This document shows positions 8,359 to 17,214 of a stretch of 64,000 nt of DNA, in pieces. The position numbers and the translations under genes were made by a program. The stretch is from Coprococcus comes ATCC 27758 (lineage in GTDB: Bacteria; Bacillota; Clostridia; Lachnospirales; Lachnospiraceae), in the NCBI RefSeq assembly GCF_025149785.1, contig NZ_CP102277.1:1116001-1180000 (forward strand). Direction: 5' to 3'. The notes beneath the pieces were generated by a model. That model saw only the letters and a list, made by a program, of their open reading frames with translations, did no database searches and had not been told where the DNA came from. Within the stretch, counting starts at the first letter, position 1. Each line of letters begins with the position of its first letter.

Positions 8359-8516
8359 GGGATTCAGCTCTTTTGGAGCAGGCATGAGGCTTGCAAGCTT
8401 TCAAGAACGTAGCTGAGATCTGCCCAAAGAACAACGTAGAGTTTTCATGTCGTGAGATTCAAGTGTATCATTGTCCAATCACAGCCTTAATTTGCGAACC
8501 GTATCATTCACATCCA
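8359..8516. other. Intergenic remainder
   Basis: 158 nt between FB1 copy A and the DUF4364 gene. I see no gene, tRNA or clear terminator here. A loose inverted repeat (AGCTC near 8367 and GAGCT-like sequence near 8412) is too weak to call. Confidence 0.4.
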
Positions 8517-9029
8517 TCACAATAACTGAGACATCAGCCACGCATAGACGACTTGATTTTTTTTCTGCCAGTTGAGTGCAATTGCCGCCGCTTCTTTTTC
8601 AGTCGGTACAGAAAGGGTCAGATCGATCAGGGGTTCGTGATTTTCAAAGACCTGACAGCGCACGGAATATTCCTCTCCTGCATTTTTCATATAATCCGCC
8701 TTTACGGAAACTTCATTTTTCAGATCATACTGTTTTGTCTGTAAAAAGTGGTCAATATCGTCCTGGATTGGCTTTGAGATTTTATCCCGGAAAAGATGAA
8801 TCGTCCCTTTCCCATCTTCCGTCAGATGGAAAAGAGTGCGGTTGTGAGTGGATTCTTTCAGGATGAGACCACCGTCCGCAAGTTCAGAAAGAGCCTGCTG
8901 GAGTTTGAAATAATCGGTATATCCTTTGTCCAGGACAAATTCAGAAATCTGGGAGTTGGTCAGAGGAAAATCAACTTTGTCCAGCATGTATAGAATGATG
9001 AGTTTATAAAGTGTAAATGCTTCTGCCAT
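8517..9029 (-). CDS. DUF4364 family protein, winged-helix-like
   Basis: 170 residues. The start MAEAFTLYKLIILYMLDKV followed by PLTNSQISEFVLDKGYTDYF and a predicted winged-helix arrangement (LQQALSELADGGLI, HLTEDGK) matches the DUF4364 family of Clostridia, presumed DNA-binding but without an assigned role. The gene lies 12 nt downstream of the TIGR01212 radical SAM gene on the minus strand and so ends the malic-enzyme operon. GGAGGCAGCC upstream of the ATG gives a good ribosome binding site. Confidence 0.82.
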   Translation of the reverse strand: MAEAFTLYKLIILYMLDKVDFPLTNSQISEFVLDKGYTDYFKLQQALSELADGGLILKESTHNRTLFHLTEDGKGTIHLFRDKISKPIQDDIDHFLQTKQYDLKNEVSVKADYMKNAGEEYSVRCQVFENHEPLIDLTLSVPTEKEAAAIALNWQKKNQVVYAWLMSQLL

Positions 9030-9041
9030 AGGGCTGCCTCC

Positions 9042-10043
9042 TTAAAATGTAGTATATTCTTTTCCCTGCCAGAGATTCTGCTCTTTTAAATAGCGCTGCA
9101 TCTGATTGAGTACTAACCGTTTATTGCCGGTCCAGAGCGGTGCGATAAGAAGAGATTTTGGTCCGTCACCGGTCAGACGGTGAATGACAATATCCGGACG
9201 GAGCGAAGCGATACATTTTCCGAGCAGATGAAAATAAGAGTTCATATCTGGAATATAAAAAGGTTCCTGCCTGTAAAAATCTGCCAGATCGGTATGCTTC
9301 AGAACGTGGAGAAGCTGCAGCTTGATTCCGTCAATCGGAAGAGCGTTCAGATAATGGATGGTTGCGAGCATATCTGCTTCAGATTCTCCCGGAAGAAATA
9401 AAATTACGTGGGTGATGATCTGTACCCCAATCGCGTGAAGGGAATGGACCGCCTGCTCAAAGACGGAAAGTGGATAACCACGGCGCATCCAGTTGGCAGT
9501 GCGTTCGTGGATCGTCTGAAGTCCAAGCTCTACCCAGACCGGTTTAATGGCATTTAGTTCGGCAAGCAGTGTAAGGATTTCAGGTGAAAGGCAATCCGGA
9601 CGCGTTGCGATAGATAAAATGCGTACTTCTGGATCAGAAATCGCTTCGGTAAAGATCCGGCGCAGATGACAGGCTGGTGCATAGGTATTGGTATATGCCT
9701 GAAAATAGGCGATATAGCTGTGTCCATTGTATTTGGGGCGGACAAGGCCTTTTCCATAGGCAAGCTGATCGGCAACAGAAAGAGAAGAAGAAGCGGCAAA
9801 ATCGCCGGATCCGCCTTCGCTACAGAAGATACAACCGCGTGTGCCGCAGGTTCCGTCCCGGTTCGGACAGGAACAGCCTCCGTTTAAAGAAATCTTGTAC
9901 AGTTTTTCACCGAAATTCTGTTTCAGATAGTAGTCCAGTGCATAGTAGCGCCGTTCTCCCCAGCGCTGAGGAGTTCCTTTTTTGTAAGTAAGCCCGCAGG
10001 ATATTTCCTGCGGGCGATTGCTATCATAGGTTCTTGTATTCAT
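9042..10043 (-). CDS. TIGR01212-family radical SAM protein (YhcC/YtqA-like)
   Basis: 333 residues. The cluster-binding segment reads CSCPNRDGTCGTRGCIFC, the spaced cysteine pattern of this radical SAM group, rather than simple CxxxCxxC. Further conserved features are YFQAYTNTYAP, IATRPDCL, VELGLQTIHERTANWMRRG and LFLPGESEADML. The enzymes hold a [4Fe-4S] cluster and cleave S-adenosylmethionine; the substrate is not known from sequence, though an RNA-modification role is often suspected. The gene begins 4 nt after the malic enzyme stop and precedes DUF4364, all on the minus strand. Confidence 0.9.
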   Translation of the reverse strand: MNTRTYDSNRPQEISCGLTYKKGTPQRWGERRYYALDYYLKQNFGEKLYKISLNGGCSCPNRDGTCGTRGCIFCSEGGSGDFAASSSLSVADQLAYGKGLVRPKYNGHSYIAYFQAYTNTYAPACHLRRIFTEAISDPEVRILSIATRPDCLSPEILTLLAELNAIKPVWVELGLQTIHERTANWMRRGYPLSVFEQAVHSLHAIGVQIITHVILFLPGESEADMLATIHYLNALPIDGIKLQLLHVLKHTDLADFYRQEPFYIPDMNSYFHLLGKCIASLRPDIVIHRLTGDGPKSLLIAPLWTGNKRLVLNQMQRYLKEQNLWQGKEYTTF

Positions 10044-10047
10044 AAGA

Positions 10048-11202
10048 TTAAATCAGAGCTTTGACAGCTTCGCTTACGACCTGTGATACGCGAGGGTCAA
10101 AAGCTTCCGGAAGAATATTGTCCTCGTTCAGCTCTTCATCCGGAACAAGTCCAGCGATTGCTTTTGCTGTGGCAAGCTTCATCTCTTCGGTGATCTGTGG
10201 TGCACGTCCCTCTAATGCACCTTTAAAGATACCAGGGAAAGCGACAACGTTGTTGACCTGGTTTGGGAAGTCAGAACGTCCGGTTCCGACAACTTTTGCG
10301 CCTGCAGCTTTTGCAAGATCCGGCATGATCTCCGGTACCGGGTTTGCCATTGCGAAAAGGATTGCATCCTTATTCATAGAAGCAACCATTTCCTGGGAAA
10401 CAATGTTCGGGGCAGATACACCGACGAAAATATCAGCACCCTTGAGTGCATCAGCAAGTGTACCGGTCTCATGGTCGAGATTGGTCACTTTGGTCATCTC
10501 TTTCTGCATCCAGTTCAGATTCGGTGAATCAGCTGAGATGATTCCATTGATATCACACATGGTGATCTTCGGGAAACCGTAGGTGAGAAGAAGCTTTGTG
10601 ATTGCAACTCCGGCACTTCCGGCACCATTTACAACAATTTTACAGTCTTCTTTTTTCTTGCCGGTTACTTTCAGGGCGTTGATGATGCCTGCCAGAACGA
10701 CGATGGCGGTTCCGTGCTGGTCATCGTGGAATACAGGGATATCAAGAAGTTCTTTTAAACGGCTCTCAATCTCAAAACAGCGTGGGGCAGAGATATCTTC
10801 CAGGTTGATTCCGCCAAAAGCAGGTGCAATATTGACAACTGTCTTAATAATCTCTTCTGTATCCTGAGTGTCCAGGCAGATCGGAACTGCGTTGACTCCG
10901 CCGAATTCTTTAAAGAGAACTGCTTTTCCTTCCATAACAGGCATGGCGGCTTTGGCTCCGATGTTACCAAGTCCGAGAACGGCACTACCGTCGGATACTA
11001 CAGCGATTGTGTTGGCTTTCATCGTGTATTTGTAGGCTGCATCCGGGTCCTTTGCAATGACCTTGCATGGCTCGGCAACGCCTGGTGTATATGCGATTGC
11101 GAGGTCTTCACGAGAGTTTACGTGTGACTTTGCAGTAGTTTCAATTTTTCCATTCCATTTTTCATGCATTTCAAGTGCTTGCTCAATTGCTGACATTTTC
11201 AT
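10048..11202 (-). CDS. NAD(P)-dependent malic enzyme
   Basis: 384 residues, the length of the compact bacterial malic enzymes. It oxidatively decarboxylates malate to pyruvate with Mg2+ or Mn2+. Visible: AIAYTPGVAEPCKVIAKDP, the SDGSAVLGLGNIGAKAAMPV stretch, metal ligands around VFHDDQHGTA, the nucleotide fold VVNGAGSAGVAI, and FAMANPVPEI with RSDFPNQVNN. Lys in EGKAVLFKEFGG is the expected catalytic base region. The start is the first of two closely spaced ATGs, placed by AAAGGAGG. It heads a minus-strand operon with the radical SAM and DUF4364 genes. Cofactor preference cannot be read with confidence. Confidence 0.93.
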   Translation of the reverse strand: MKMSAIEQALEMHEKWNGKIETTAKSHVNSREDLAIAYTPGVAEPCKVIAKDPDAAYKYTMKANTIAVVSDGSAVLGLGNIGAKAAMPVMEGKAVLFKEFGGVNAVPICLDTQDTEEIIKTVVNIAPAFGGINLEDISAPRCFEIESRLKELLDIPVFHDDQHGTAIVVLAGIINALKVTGKKKEDCKIVVNGAGSAGVAITKLLLTYGFPKITMCDINGIISADSPNLNWMQKEMTKVTNLDHETGTLADALKGADIFVGVSAPNIVSQEMVASMNKDAILFAMANPVPEIMPDLAKAAGAKVVGTGRSDFPNQVNNVVAFPGIFKGALEGRAPQITEEMKLATAKAIAGLVPDEELNEDNILPEAFDPRVSQVVSEAVKALI

Positions 11203-11279
11203 ACGTCCTCCTTTGATTACAGTTTTGCTGCTCTTTTATGATAACATTCTTCTGATATGAAAGCAAATCAAAAAACTTC

Positions 11280-11308
11280 TTTCCATTTTGTGCAAAATGT
11301 TGTATACT
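11280..11308 (+). promoter_or_regulatory. Possible promoter of rho
   Basis: A TATACT -10 box lies at 11303-11308, with a weak TTTCCA at -35 (11280-11285) and 17 nt between. The rho ATG is about 110 nt further on, leaving a leader long enough for Rho autoregulation, but I see no distinctive structure in it. Confidence 0.3.
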
Positions 11309-11419
11309 TGGGTTTATCAAAAGCAGATTAGTCAGTTCAGACAAGATTTCCCAATGTTAAAAGTTTAATATTTTTTTGGATAAGAAAAGTAATTGGAATA
11401 AAGGAGGAATATAGAACAT

Positions 11420-12745
11420 ATGACGAGAGAAAAATATGAGTCCCTGCCTCTTTCTACATTAAAAGAGGTGGCAAAAACGCGCGGACTTCGCGGAATTTCA
11501 ACGATGAAAAAAGCAGATCTGATCGATCTTATGCTGGAAGAAGATGACAAAGTTTCAATAAAAGAGGCGAAGGAGGAAGTAAAATCCGAAAAAGCCGGAA
11601 CCGCAGATATTGAACAGCTCGACAGTGGACGTACGGTGAATGGAATTCTGGAAGTCATGGATGGATACGGATTTATCCGTTCCCAGAACTATCTGCCGGG
11701 CGAGGAAGATGTATATGTATCACCATCGCAGATCCGCAGATTCAGCCTGAAGACAGGGGATATCCTGACAGGAAATACAAGAGTAAAGACACAGTCTGAA
11801 AAATTTAGTGCGCTTCTGTATCTGACCAAGATCAATGGAATGTCTCCGGCAGAAGCAGGACGCAGAATGAACTTTGAAAATATGACACCGATTTTCCCAA
11901 ATGAACGTCTCAGACTGGAAGCGGGAAAGAGCAGCACTGCAATGCGTGTTATGGATCTGATCTCTCCAATTGGTAAGGGACAGCGAGGCATGATCGTATC
12001 ACCGCCGAAAGCAGGTAAGACAACCCTGTTGAAGCAGGTGGCGCTTTCTATGAGGAAGAATAATCCGGAGATCCATCTTCTGATCCTTCTGATCGATGAA
12101 CGTCCGGAAGAAGTAACCGACATCAAAGAAGCCATTGAAGGGGATAATGTGGAAGTTATTTATTCGACCTTTGATGAGCTTCCGGAGCATCATAAACGTG
12201 TGTCAGAGATGGTGATCGAGCGTGCAAAACGTCTGGTTGAGCACAAAAAGGACGTTGTGATCCTTTTGGACAGCATTACCCGTCTGGCAAGAGCATACAA
12301 CCTGGTTGTTCCACCGAGCGGACGAACCCTGTCCGGTGGTCTTGATCCGGCAGCACTTCATATGCCGAAACGTTTCTTTGGCGCAGCGAGAAATATGCGT
12401 GAGGGCGGAAGCCTTACTATCCTCGCAACCGCACTTGTAGATACCGGAAGTAAGATGGATGATGTCATCTACGAAGAATTTAAGGGAACCGGTAATATGG
12501 AACTGGTGCTTGACCGGAAGCTTTCTGAAAAGAGAATCTTTCCTGCAATCGATATCCCGAAATCCGGAACAAGAAGAGAGGATCTGCTTCTTACGAAAGA
12601 GGAGCAGGAAGCAGTGGATATTATGCGCCGTGCATTAAACGGAATGAAGTCAGATGAAGCGGTAGACAGCATTCTGAATATGTTTGACCGCACGAAAAAT
12701 AACGTAGAATTTGTCCAAATGGTCAAAAAAACAAAGTTTATTTAG
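11420..12745 (+). CDS. rho: Transcription termination factor Rho
   Basis: 441 residues. Rho is a hexameric RNA-dependent helicase that ends transcription at untranslated RNA. Domains in order: SAP-like N-terminal part ([19 protein letters not shown], residues 12-45); primary RNA-binding cold-shock fold ([14 protein letters not shown], about 75-140); ATPase with Walker [14 protein letters not shown] near 195, Walker [17 protein letters not shown] near 285, and the Q-loop/R-loop region [20 protein letters not shown]. The ribosome binding site AAAGGAGGAATA precedes the ATG. It heads the rho-rpmE-DUF1385-prmC-prfA run common in Clostridia. Only a short acidic linker is present, without a large insertion domain. 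Confidence 0.97.
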   Translation: MTREKYESLPLSTLKEVAKTRGLRGISTMKKADLIDLMLEEDDKVSIKEAKEEVKSEKAGTADIEQLDSGRTVNGILEVMDGYGFIRSQNYLPGEEDVYVSPSQIRRFSLKTGDILTGNTRVKTQSEKFSALLYLTKINGMSPAEAGRRMNFENMTPIFPNERLRLEAGKSSTAMRVMDLISPIGKGQRGMIVSPPKAGKTTLLKQVALSMRKNNPEIHLLILLIDERPEEVTDIKEAIEGDNVEVIYSTFDELPEHHKRVSEMVIERAKRLVEHKKDVVILLDSITRLARAYNLVVPPSGRTLSGGLDPAALHMPKRFFGAARNMREGGSLTILATALVDTGSKMDDVIYEEFKGTGNMELVLDRKLSEKRIFPAIDIPKSGTRREDLLLTKEEQEAVDIMRRALNGMKSDEAVDSILNMFDRTKNNVEFVQMVKKTKFI

Positions 12746-12753
12746 AAAATTAC

Positions 12754-12782
12754 TTGCATTTAGAAAAAAACTATGTTATGCT
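12754..12782 (+). promoter_or_regulatory. Promoter of rpmE with an overlapping palindrome
   Basis: TTGCAT (12754-12759), 17 nt, TATGCT (12777-12782). A perfect inverted repeat CTATGTTA-TGC-TAACATAG covers 12771-12789 and so overlaps the whole -10 box. That is the geometry of a repressor operator, although it could also form a short RNA hairpin around the transcription start. Confidence 0.6.
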
Positions 12783-12853
12783 AACATAGCTGTTTAAAGA
12801 TATTAGCCGCGTGAAAGCGCGTAAAACGAATAAAACAAGAAGAGGTGAAAATC

Positions 12854-13054
12854 ATGAAAGAAGGAATCCATCCAGATTACTATCAGGCAACTGTAACTTG
12901 CAACTGTGGGAATACATTCGTAACAGGTTCTACAAGCAAAGAAATCCACGTAGAAATCTGCTCTAAATGTCATCCGTTCTACACAGGACAGCAGAAAGCA
13001 ACTCAGGCCAGAGGTCGTGTTGACAAGTTTAACAAGAAATACGGAATTCAGTAA
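12854..13054 (+). CDS. rpmE: 50S ribosomal protein L31
   Basis: 66 residues from the ATG at 12854, which follows AGAGGTGAAAATC; an in-frame GTG 9 nt earlier overlaps that ribosome binding site. L31 sits on the central protuberance of the large subunit. The zinc-binding cysteines are kept (CNCGN and CSKCHPFY), so this is the zinc-containing C+ form rather than the C- paralogue made under zinc starvation. Typical context directly after rho, with its own promoter and terminator. Confidence 0.97.
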   Translation: MKEGIHPDYYQATVTCNCGNTFVTGSTSKEIHVEICSKCHPFYTGQQKATQARGRVDKFNKKYGIQ

Positions 13055-13068
13055 TAAGAGAATTCAAC

Positions 13069-13100
13069 AGGCTGGGATTGTGAAATCTCAGCCTATTTTG
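13069..13100 (+). terminator. Intrinsic terminator after rpmE
   Basis: AGGCTGGGATT (13069-13079) pairs with AATCTCAGCCT (13084-13094) with one wobble and a short loop, followed by ATTTTG. Confidence 0.75.
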
Positions 13101-13134
13101 TGTATACGATGAATTAAAAAGGACATAACAGAAT

Positions 13135-14070
13135 ATGAAATCTTCGAATATTGGTGGTCAGGCTGTCATCGAAGGCGTGATGATGAAGAATAAAGACCGT
13201 TATGCGGTTGCGGTGAGAAAGCCTGACGGAGAGATAGAAGTTACAACAGATACATATAAAAGTGTAGTTGGAAAATATACGGCACTTACGAAGCTACCTT
13301 TTGTCAGAGGAATCTTTAATTTTGTTGATTCTCTGGTGCTGGGGATGAAGACTTTGACCTGGTCAGCAAGCTTCTATGAGGAAGAGGAAGAAAAAGAGAT
13401 GACCGAAGTCGAAGAAAAGAAGCAGGAGCGTACGGAAAAGCTTTTGATGACGCTGACGATGGTTGTATCTTTTGCACTTGCAATCGGTATTTTTATGGTA
13501 CTTCCGTATTTTTTGTCAGATCTGCTGAAGAAATGGATTTCTTCCTATACAGTTCGGATTATCATTGAGGGAATCATCCGCATTGCGATTTTTGTTGCCT
13601 ATGTGGGCGGAATTTCGGTAATGAACGATATTAAGCGTTTGTATCGCTATCATGGCGCGGAGCATAAGTGTATCAACTGTATTGAACATGGACTTCCACT
13701 GACTGTTGAAAATGTTAGAAAGAGCTCTAAAGAACACAAAAGATGTGGAACCAGCTTCATGCTGTTTGTCATGATCGTGGGAATCGTTCTCTTATTTTTT
13801 GTAAGGGTAGAATCTCCGCTGATGAGAGTGATTGTGAGAATTGCACTTCTTCCGGTGATTGCTGGTATTTCTTATGAGTTGATCAAATGGGCAGGAAGCA
13901 GTGAGAATCCGGTCGTGTGTATCTTAAGTAAGCCGGGACTTTGGCTGCAGGGGCTTACGACAAAGGAACCGGACGATGAGATGATCGAGGTCGGGATTGC
14001 GGCTGTAGAAGCGGTGTTTGACTGGAAAGCGTATTTGAGAGAGAATTTCGGATATAAGGAAGAGGAGTAA
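13135..14070 (+). CDS. DUF1385 family membrane protein (YqhQ-like)
   Basis: 311 residues. It starts with the family signature NIGGQAVIEGVMMKNKDRYA and carries YRYHGAEHKCINCIEHG and HKRCGTSFML, a conserved cysteine- and histidine-containing centre that suggests metal binding. Several transmembrane segments lie at about residues 108-128, 140-160, 205-225 and 230-250. The function is not established. The family is conserved in Bacillota next to rpmE and prmC/prfA, as here. The prmC GTG start follows after 5 nt, so the genes are tightly coupled. Confidence 0.88.
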   Translation: MKSSNIGGQAVIEGVMMKNKDRYAVAVRKPDGEIEVTTDTYKSVVGKYTALTKLPFVRGIFNFVDSLVLGMKTLTWSASFYEEEEEKEMTEVEEKKQERTEKLLMTLTMVVSFALAIGIFMVLPYFLSDLLKKWISSYTVRIIIEGIIRIAIFVAYVGGISVMNDIKRLYRYHGAEHKCINCIEHGLPLTVENVRKSSKEHKRCGTSFMLFVMIVGIVLLFFVRVESPLMRVIVRIALLPVIAGISYELIKWAGSSENPVVCILSKPGLWLQGLTTKEPDDEMIEVGIAAVEAVFDWKAYLRENFGYKEEE

Positions 14071-14075
14071 AAGCT

Positions 14076-14933
14076 GTGACCTATCAGGAAGCATATCAGA
14101 AAGCCACAGGTGAATTGAAAGCGGCGGGGATTCCGGAGCCGGAAAGTGATTCCTGGATCCTGCTGGAGCATGTGACCGGCATGATAAGGACCAGATATTA
14201 TGTGGATGGTTTTGAAAGAATGCCGAAAAATGAAGAAGACCGGTTCTTTGAGCTGGTAAGCTGCAGAAAAACCCGGATTCCGGTGCAGCATCTGACCGGG
14301 GTTCAGGAATTTATGGGATATGAATTTGCAGTCAATGAACATGTACTTGTGCCAAGACAGGATACTGAGATTCTTGTAGAGGAAGCAGAAAAAAGACTGC
14401 TTCTTATGAAAAAAGAAAATCCGGTAAAAGTGCTGGATATGTGTACCGGTTCAGGCTGTATCCCAATCAGCCTGAAACTGAGAAATCCGCAGATTGTCAT
14501 AGAAGGTGCAGATATTTCAGAAGAAGCTCTGAAAGTGGCTGAAAAAAATGCCAAAAAGCTGGGAGTGAGCGGTAAGTGGATCCAGACTGATATGTTTGAA
14601 AATATTACAGGAACATTTGACATGATCACATCGAATCCACCTTATATCCCGACAAAAGTGATCGAAGAGCTGGAAGCAGAGGTACGTCTTCATGACCCGT
14701 ATGAGGCATTGGACGGAAAAGAGGACGGTCTTTATTTTTACCGGATCCTGGCAGAAAAGGTTCCGGAATATCTGACAGACGGCGGCTGGCTTGTGATGGA
14801 GATTGGATATGACCAGAGTGCAGATGTGGAAAAATTGCTGAAAGAGACTGGATTTGAACAGGTTTCAACGCAAAAGGATCTGGCAGGTCTTGACCGTGTG
14901 GTATGTGGCGTGTACAATAGGCGTAGCAAATAA
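14076..14933 (+). CDS. prmC: Peptide chain release factor N5-glutamine methyltransferase
   Basis: 285 residues with a GTG start. PrmC methylates the glutamine of the GGQ motif in release factors, here the product of the adjacent prfA. An N-terminal helical release-factor-binding domain (about residues 1-85) precedes the SAM-binding fold: [29 protein letters not shown] (motif I), and the active-site [11 protein letters not shown], with the family's NPPY near residue 188. Context and motif make the assignment secure. prfA begins 14 nt downstream. Confidence 0.96.
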   Translation: MTYQEAYQKATGELKAAGIPEPESDSWILLEHVTGMIRTRYYVDGFERMPKNEEDRFFELVSCRKTRIPVQHLTGVQEFMGYEFAVNEHVLVPRQDTEILVEEAEKRLLLMKKENPVKVLDMCTGSGCIPISLKLRNPQIVIEGADISEEALKVAEKNAKKLGVSGKWIQTDMFENITGTFDMITSNPPYIPTKVIEELEAEVRLHDPYEALDGKEDGLYFYRILAEKVPEYLTDGGWLVMEIGYDQSADVEKLLKETGFEQVSTQKDLAGLDRVVCGVYNRRSK

Positions 14934-14947
14934 CAGGAGGAAAAGAA

Positions 14948-16024
14948 ATGTTTGATAAATTAGAAGATCTGCTCATTCGTTATGAGGAGATTATGGGTGA
15001 GCTTCAGGAACCGGACGTGGTGAATGACCAGTCACGTTTCCGCAAGCTGATGAAAGAACAGAATGATCTGACCCCGATTGTTGAGGCATATAAAGAATAT
15101 AAAAATTGTAAACAGAACATTGAAGACAGTCTTTCTCTTCTGGAGGAAGAATCCGATGAAGAGATGAAAGAGCTGGCAAAAGAAGAACTCAGTGAGTCTA
15201 AGAAGAGAGTCGAAGAGCTGGAACAGGAGCTCAAGATTCTTCTTCTTCCAAAAGACCCGAACGATGACAAGAACGTTATCGTGGAGATCCGTGCAGGTGC
15301 AGGTGGAGATGAAGCTGCCCTTTTTGCGGCTGAGATCTACCGTATGTATGTACATTATGCAGACAGCAGACGCTGGAAGACAGAGATGATCTCCCTCAAT
15401 GAAAACGGAATCGGCGGATTCAAGGAAGTTGTATTTATGATCACAGGACAGGGAGCATATTCCCGTATGAAGTATGAAAGTGGTGTACATCGTGTACAGC
15501 GTGTGCCAGAGACAGAAAGCGGCGGACGTATCCATACTTCAACCATTACCGTAGCAGTGATGCCGGAAGCAGAAGAAGTTGACGTTGTGATCGATGAAAA
15601 AGATATCCGTATCGATGTTATGCGTGCATCTGGTAACGGTGGCCAGTGTGTCAATACCACAGACTCTGCTGTACGACTGACTCATTATCCGACAGGAATC
15701 GTGATCTACAGCCAGACTGAAAAATCACAGCTGCAGAACAAGGAAAAGGCATTTCGTCTTCTGCGTTCCAAATTATATGAACTGGAACTGGAGAAGCAGC
15801 ATTCTGCAGAGGCTGAGGCAAGAAGAAGCCAGATCGGTACAGGAGACCGTTCTGAGAAGATCCGTACTTACAACTTCCCACAGGGACGTGTGACCGATCA
15901 CAGAATCAAGCTTACGCTTCATAAGCTGGACAGCATTATGAACGGAGATCTGGATGAAGTCATTGACAGCCTGATCGCAGCAGACCAGGCAGCAAAGCTG
16001 GCATCGATGAATGAGGCAGTATAA
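14948..16024 (+). CDS. prfA: Peptide chain release factor 1
   Basis: 358 residues. Reads UAA and UAG stop codons and triggers peptide release. Visible: N-terminal coiled domain, [16 protein letters not shown], the codon-recognition region with the tripeptide PET ([14 protein letters not shown]), and the catalytic GGQ in [18 protein letters not shown]. The PET tripeptide identifies RF1 rather than RF2, and there is no programmed frameshift. It follows prmC by 14 nt with AGGAGG in between. Confidence 0.97.
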   Translation: MFDKLEDLLIRYEEIMGELQEPDVVNDQSRFRKLMKEQNDLTPIVEAYKEYKNCKQNIEDSLSLLEEESDEEMKELAKEELSESKKRVEELEQELKILLLPKDPNDDKNVIVEIRAGAGGDEAALFAAEIYRMYVHYADSRRWKTEMISLNENGIGGFKEVVFMITGQGAYSRMKYESGVHRVQRVPETESGGRIHTSTITVAVMPEAEEVDVVIDEKDIRIDVMRASGNGGQCVNTTDSAVRLTHYPTGIVIYSQTEKSQLQNKEKAFRLLRSKLYELELEKQHSAEAEARRSQIGTGDRSEKIRTYNFPQGRVTDHRIKLTLHKLDSIMNGDLDEVIDSLIAADQAAKLASMNEAV

Positions 16025-16039
16025 TAGAAACAGGCAAAA

Positions 16040-16162
16040 GTGTATAAAGACAGGAAAGCCTGTGAGTATGTTCTTCGAATTATTATGGATGATGAAGAAC
16101 TCACAGTTATTGACAACGAAGTGCAGATGGATTTCAAGAACATGCCCGATCGCCCATATTGA
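16040..16162 (+). pseudogene. Fragment resembling a PD-(D/E)XK nuclease-family (Rpn-like) transposase
   Basis: An open stretch of 40 codons right after prfA reads DRKACEYVLRIIMDDEELTV and then NEVQMDFKN, which resembles the N-terminal part of recombination-promoting nuclease/putative transposase proteins common in Lachnospiraceae. It ends at a TGA at 16160-16162, and the catalytic core that normally follows is missing. Downstream, another frame gives IDRIIKANIETVRGW, which may or may not belong to it. I infer a decayed mobile gene tail. Confidence 0.45.
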
Positions 16163-16239
16163 TCGGATAATAAAAGCAAATATTGAAACCGTCAGAGGAT
16201 GGCTTGCAGGACGCACTCCTGCTAAAAAATAGTAATAGG

Positions 16240-16290
16240 ATACCCTCATACAGGTCAAGAAAACAGAAATGTCCCGTATGGGGGATTTTT
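16240..16290 (+). terminator. Intrinsic terminator after the prfA operon
   Basis: The arm at 16240-16254 (containing ACCCTCATAC) pairs with CCCGTATGGGGGAT at 16273-16286 with one wobble and one mismatch, followed by TTTTT. The loop is about 18 nt. Confidence 0.65.
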
Positions 16291-16320
16291 ATATACCGAA
16301 AAACAAAACAGAGGCGTTGA

Positions 16321-17214
16321 ATGAACATACAACAATTAACTTACATTGTAGAAATCGCAAATTGCAAAAGCATTTCCCGTGCAGCAGAGTACCTTTTCGT
16401 CTCGCAGCCCGCTCTGTCCCAGCAGATCCGGAATCTGGAAAAGGAACTGGGATACCGCGTATTTCACAGGACAAGCAAAGGACTGGAACTTACCGAAAAA
16501 GGGAATGTTTTTTACCAAAAAGCGCAAGAAATGCTAAAAGACTGGAATCGTTTTAAAGAAGAAGTGATTTCGGGAACAGAACATAAAAAATTAAAAATCG
16601 GACTTGGTGCCAGAGTCTATTCCAACAGACTGTTTCCGAAGATTGCCAGATATTTTGAAAGGCATCCGGAGCTCGAGGTGACATTTTATACGGAGGCTGG
16701 GCTGGATGCATATGCGGCGATCAAGGACGGTTCCCTTGATATGGCACTGGACCGGATGCCGGAAAATGAAATCGGCATGGAGAAATGTGTCTGTTTTGCA
16801 AAAGAACTGATCCGTGAGAAGCAGTGTATACTGATGGCACCGGATCATCCGCTCACGCAGAAGAAAAATGCTTCAATCATGGATTGCAGGGAATATACTA
16901 TGCTCACAGGACTAGAGCATTCGGTGGAAGACCGTCTCCTCAGAAAGACATATGGTGAACAGAATATCACATGGAAGAGAGTCATCCGCTCAGACAGCAT
17001 CGATACGGTGATGAAGATGGTGAAAAGCGGAAGCGGAATCGCGATCGGACCAAAGTCCTTTGCAGAATACTATGGGGTTACGGCGGTGCCACTGGTTCCA
17101 GCCAGGCAGGACAGTCTTTATTTTGCCTGCTTGAAATCAAAGAAAAAAGAGCCGGAAATCCGGGAATTTCAGAGGTATCTGACTACTCTGGTTTCCAGTG
17201 TTTGTCCAGATTAA
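16321..17214 (+). CDS. LysR family transcriptional regulator
   Basis: 297 residues. The N-terminal winged helix-turn-helix reads MNIQQLTYIVEIANCKSISR then AAEYLFVSQPALSQQIRNLE, typical of LysR. The effector-binding periplasmic-fold domain follows (about residues 90-290: LKIGLGARVYSNRLFPKIA ... MKMVKSGSGIAIGPKSFAEYY). The ligand is unknown. The gene converges on a YitT-type membrane gene and the two coding regions overlap tail to tail by 32 nt. No divergent gene is present upstream, so the target is not indicated by context. Confidence 0.92.
   Translation: MNIQQLTYIVEIANCKSISRAAEYLFVSQPALSQQIRNLEKELGYRVFHRTSKGLELTEKGNVFYQKAQEMLKDWNRFKEEVISGTEHKKLKIGLGARVYSNRLFPKIARYFERHPELEVTFYTEAGLDAYAAIKDGSLDMALDRMPENEIGMEKCVCFAKELIREKQCILMAPDHPLTQKKNASIMDCREYTMLTGLEHSVEDRLLRKTYGEQNITWKRVIRSDSIDTVMKMVKSGSGIAIGPKSFAEYYGVTAVPLVPARQDSLYFACLKSKKKEPEIREFQRYLTTLVSSVCPD

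Noticed and set aside
16011-16232. 73-codon frame overlapping the prfA stop
   Set aside because: Its frame differs from the nuclease-like fragment and shows no family features apart from a short C-terminal stretch that I could not identify.
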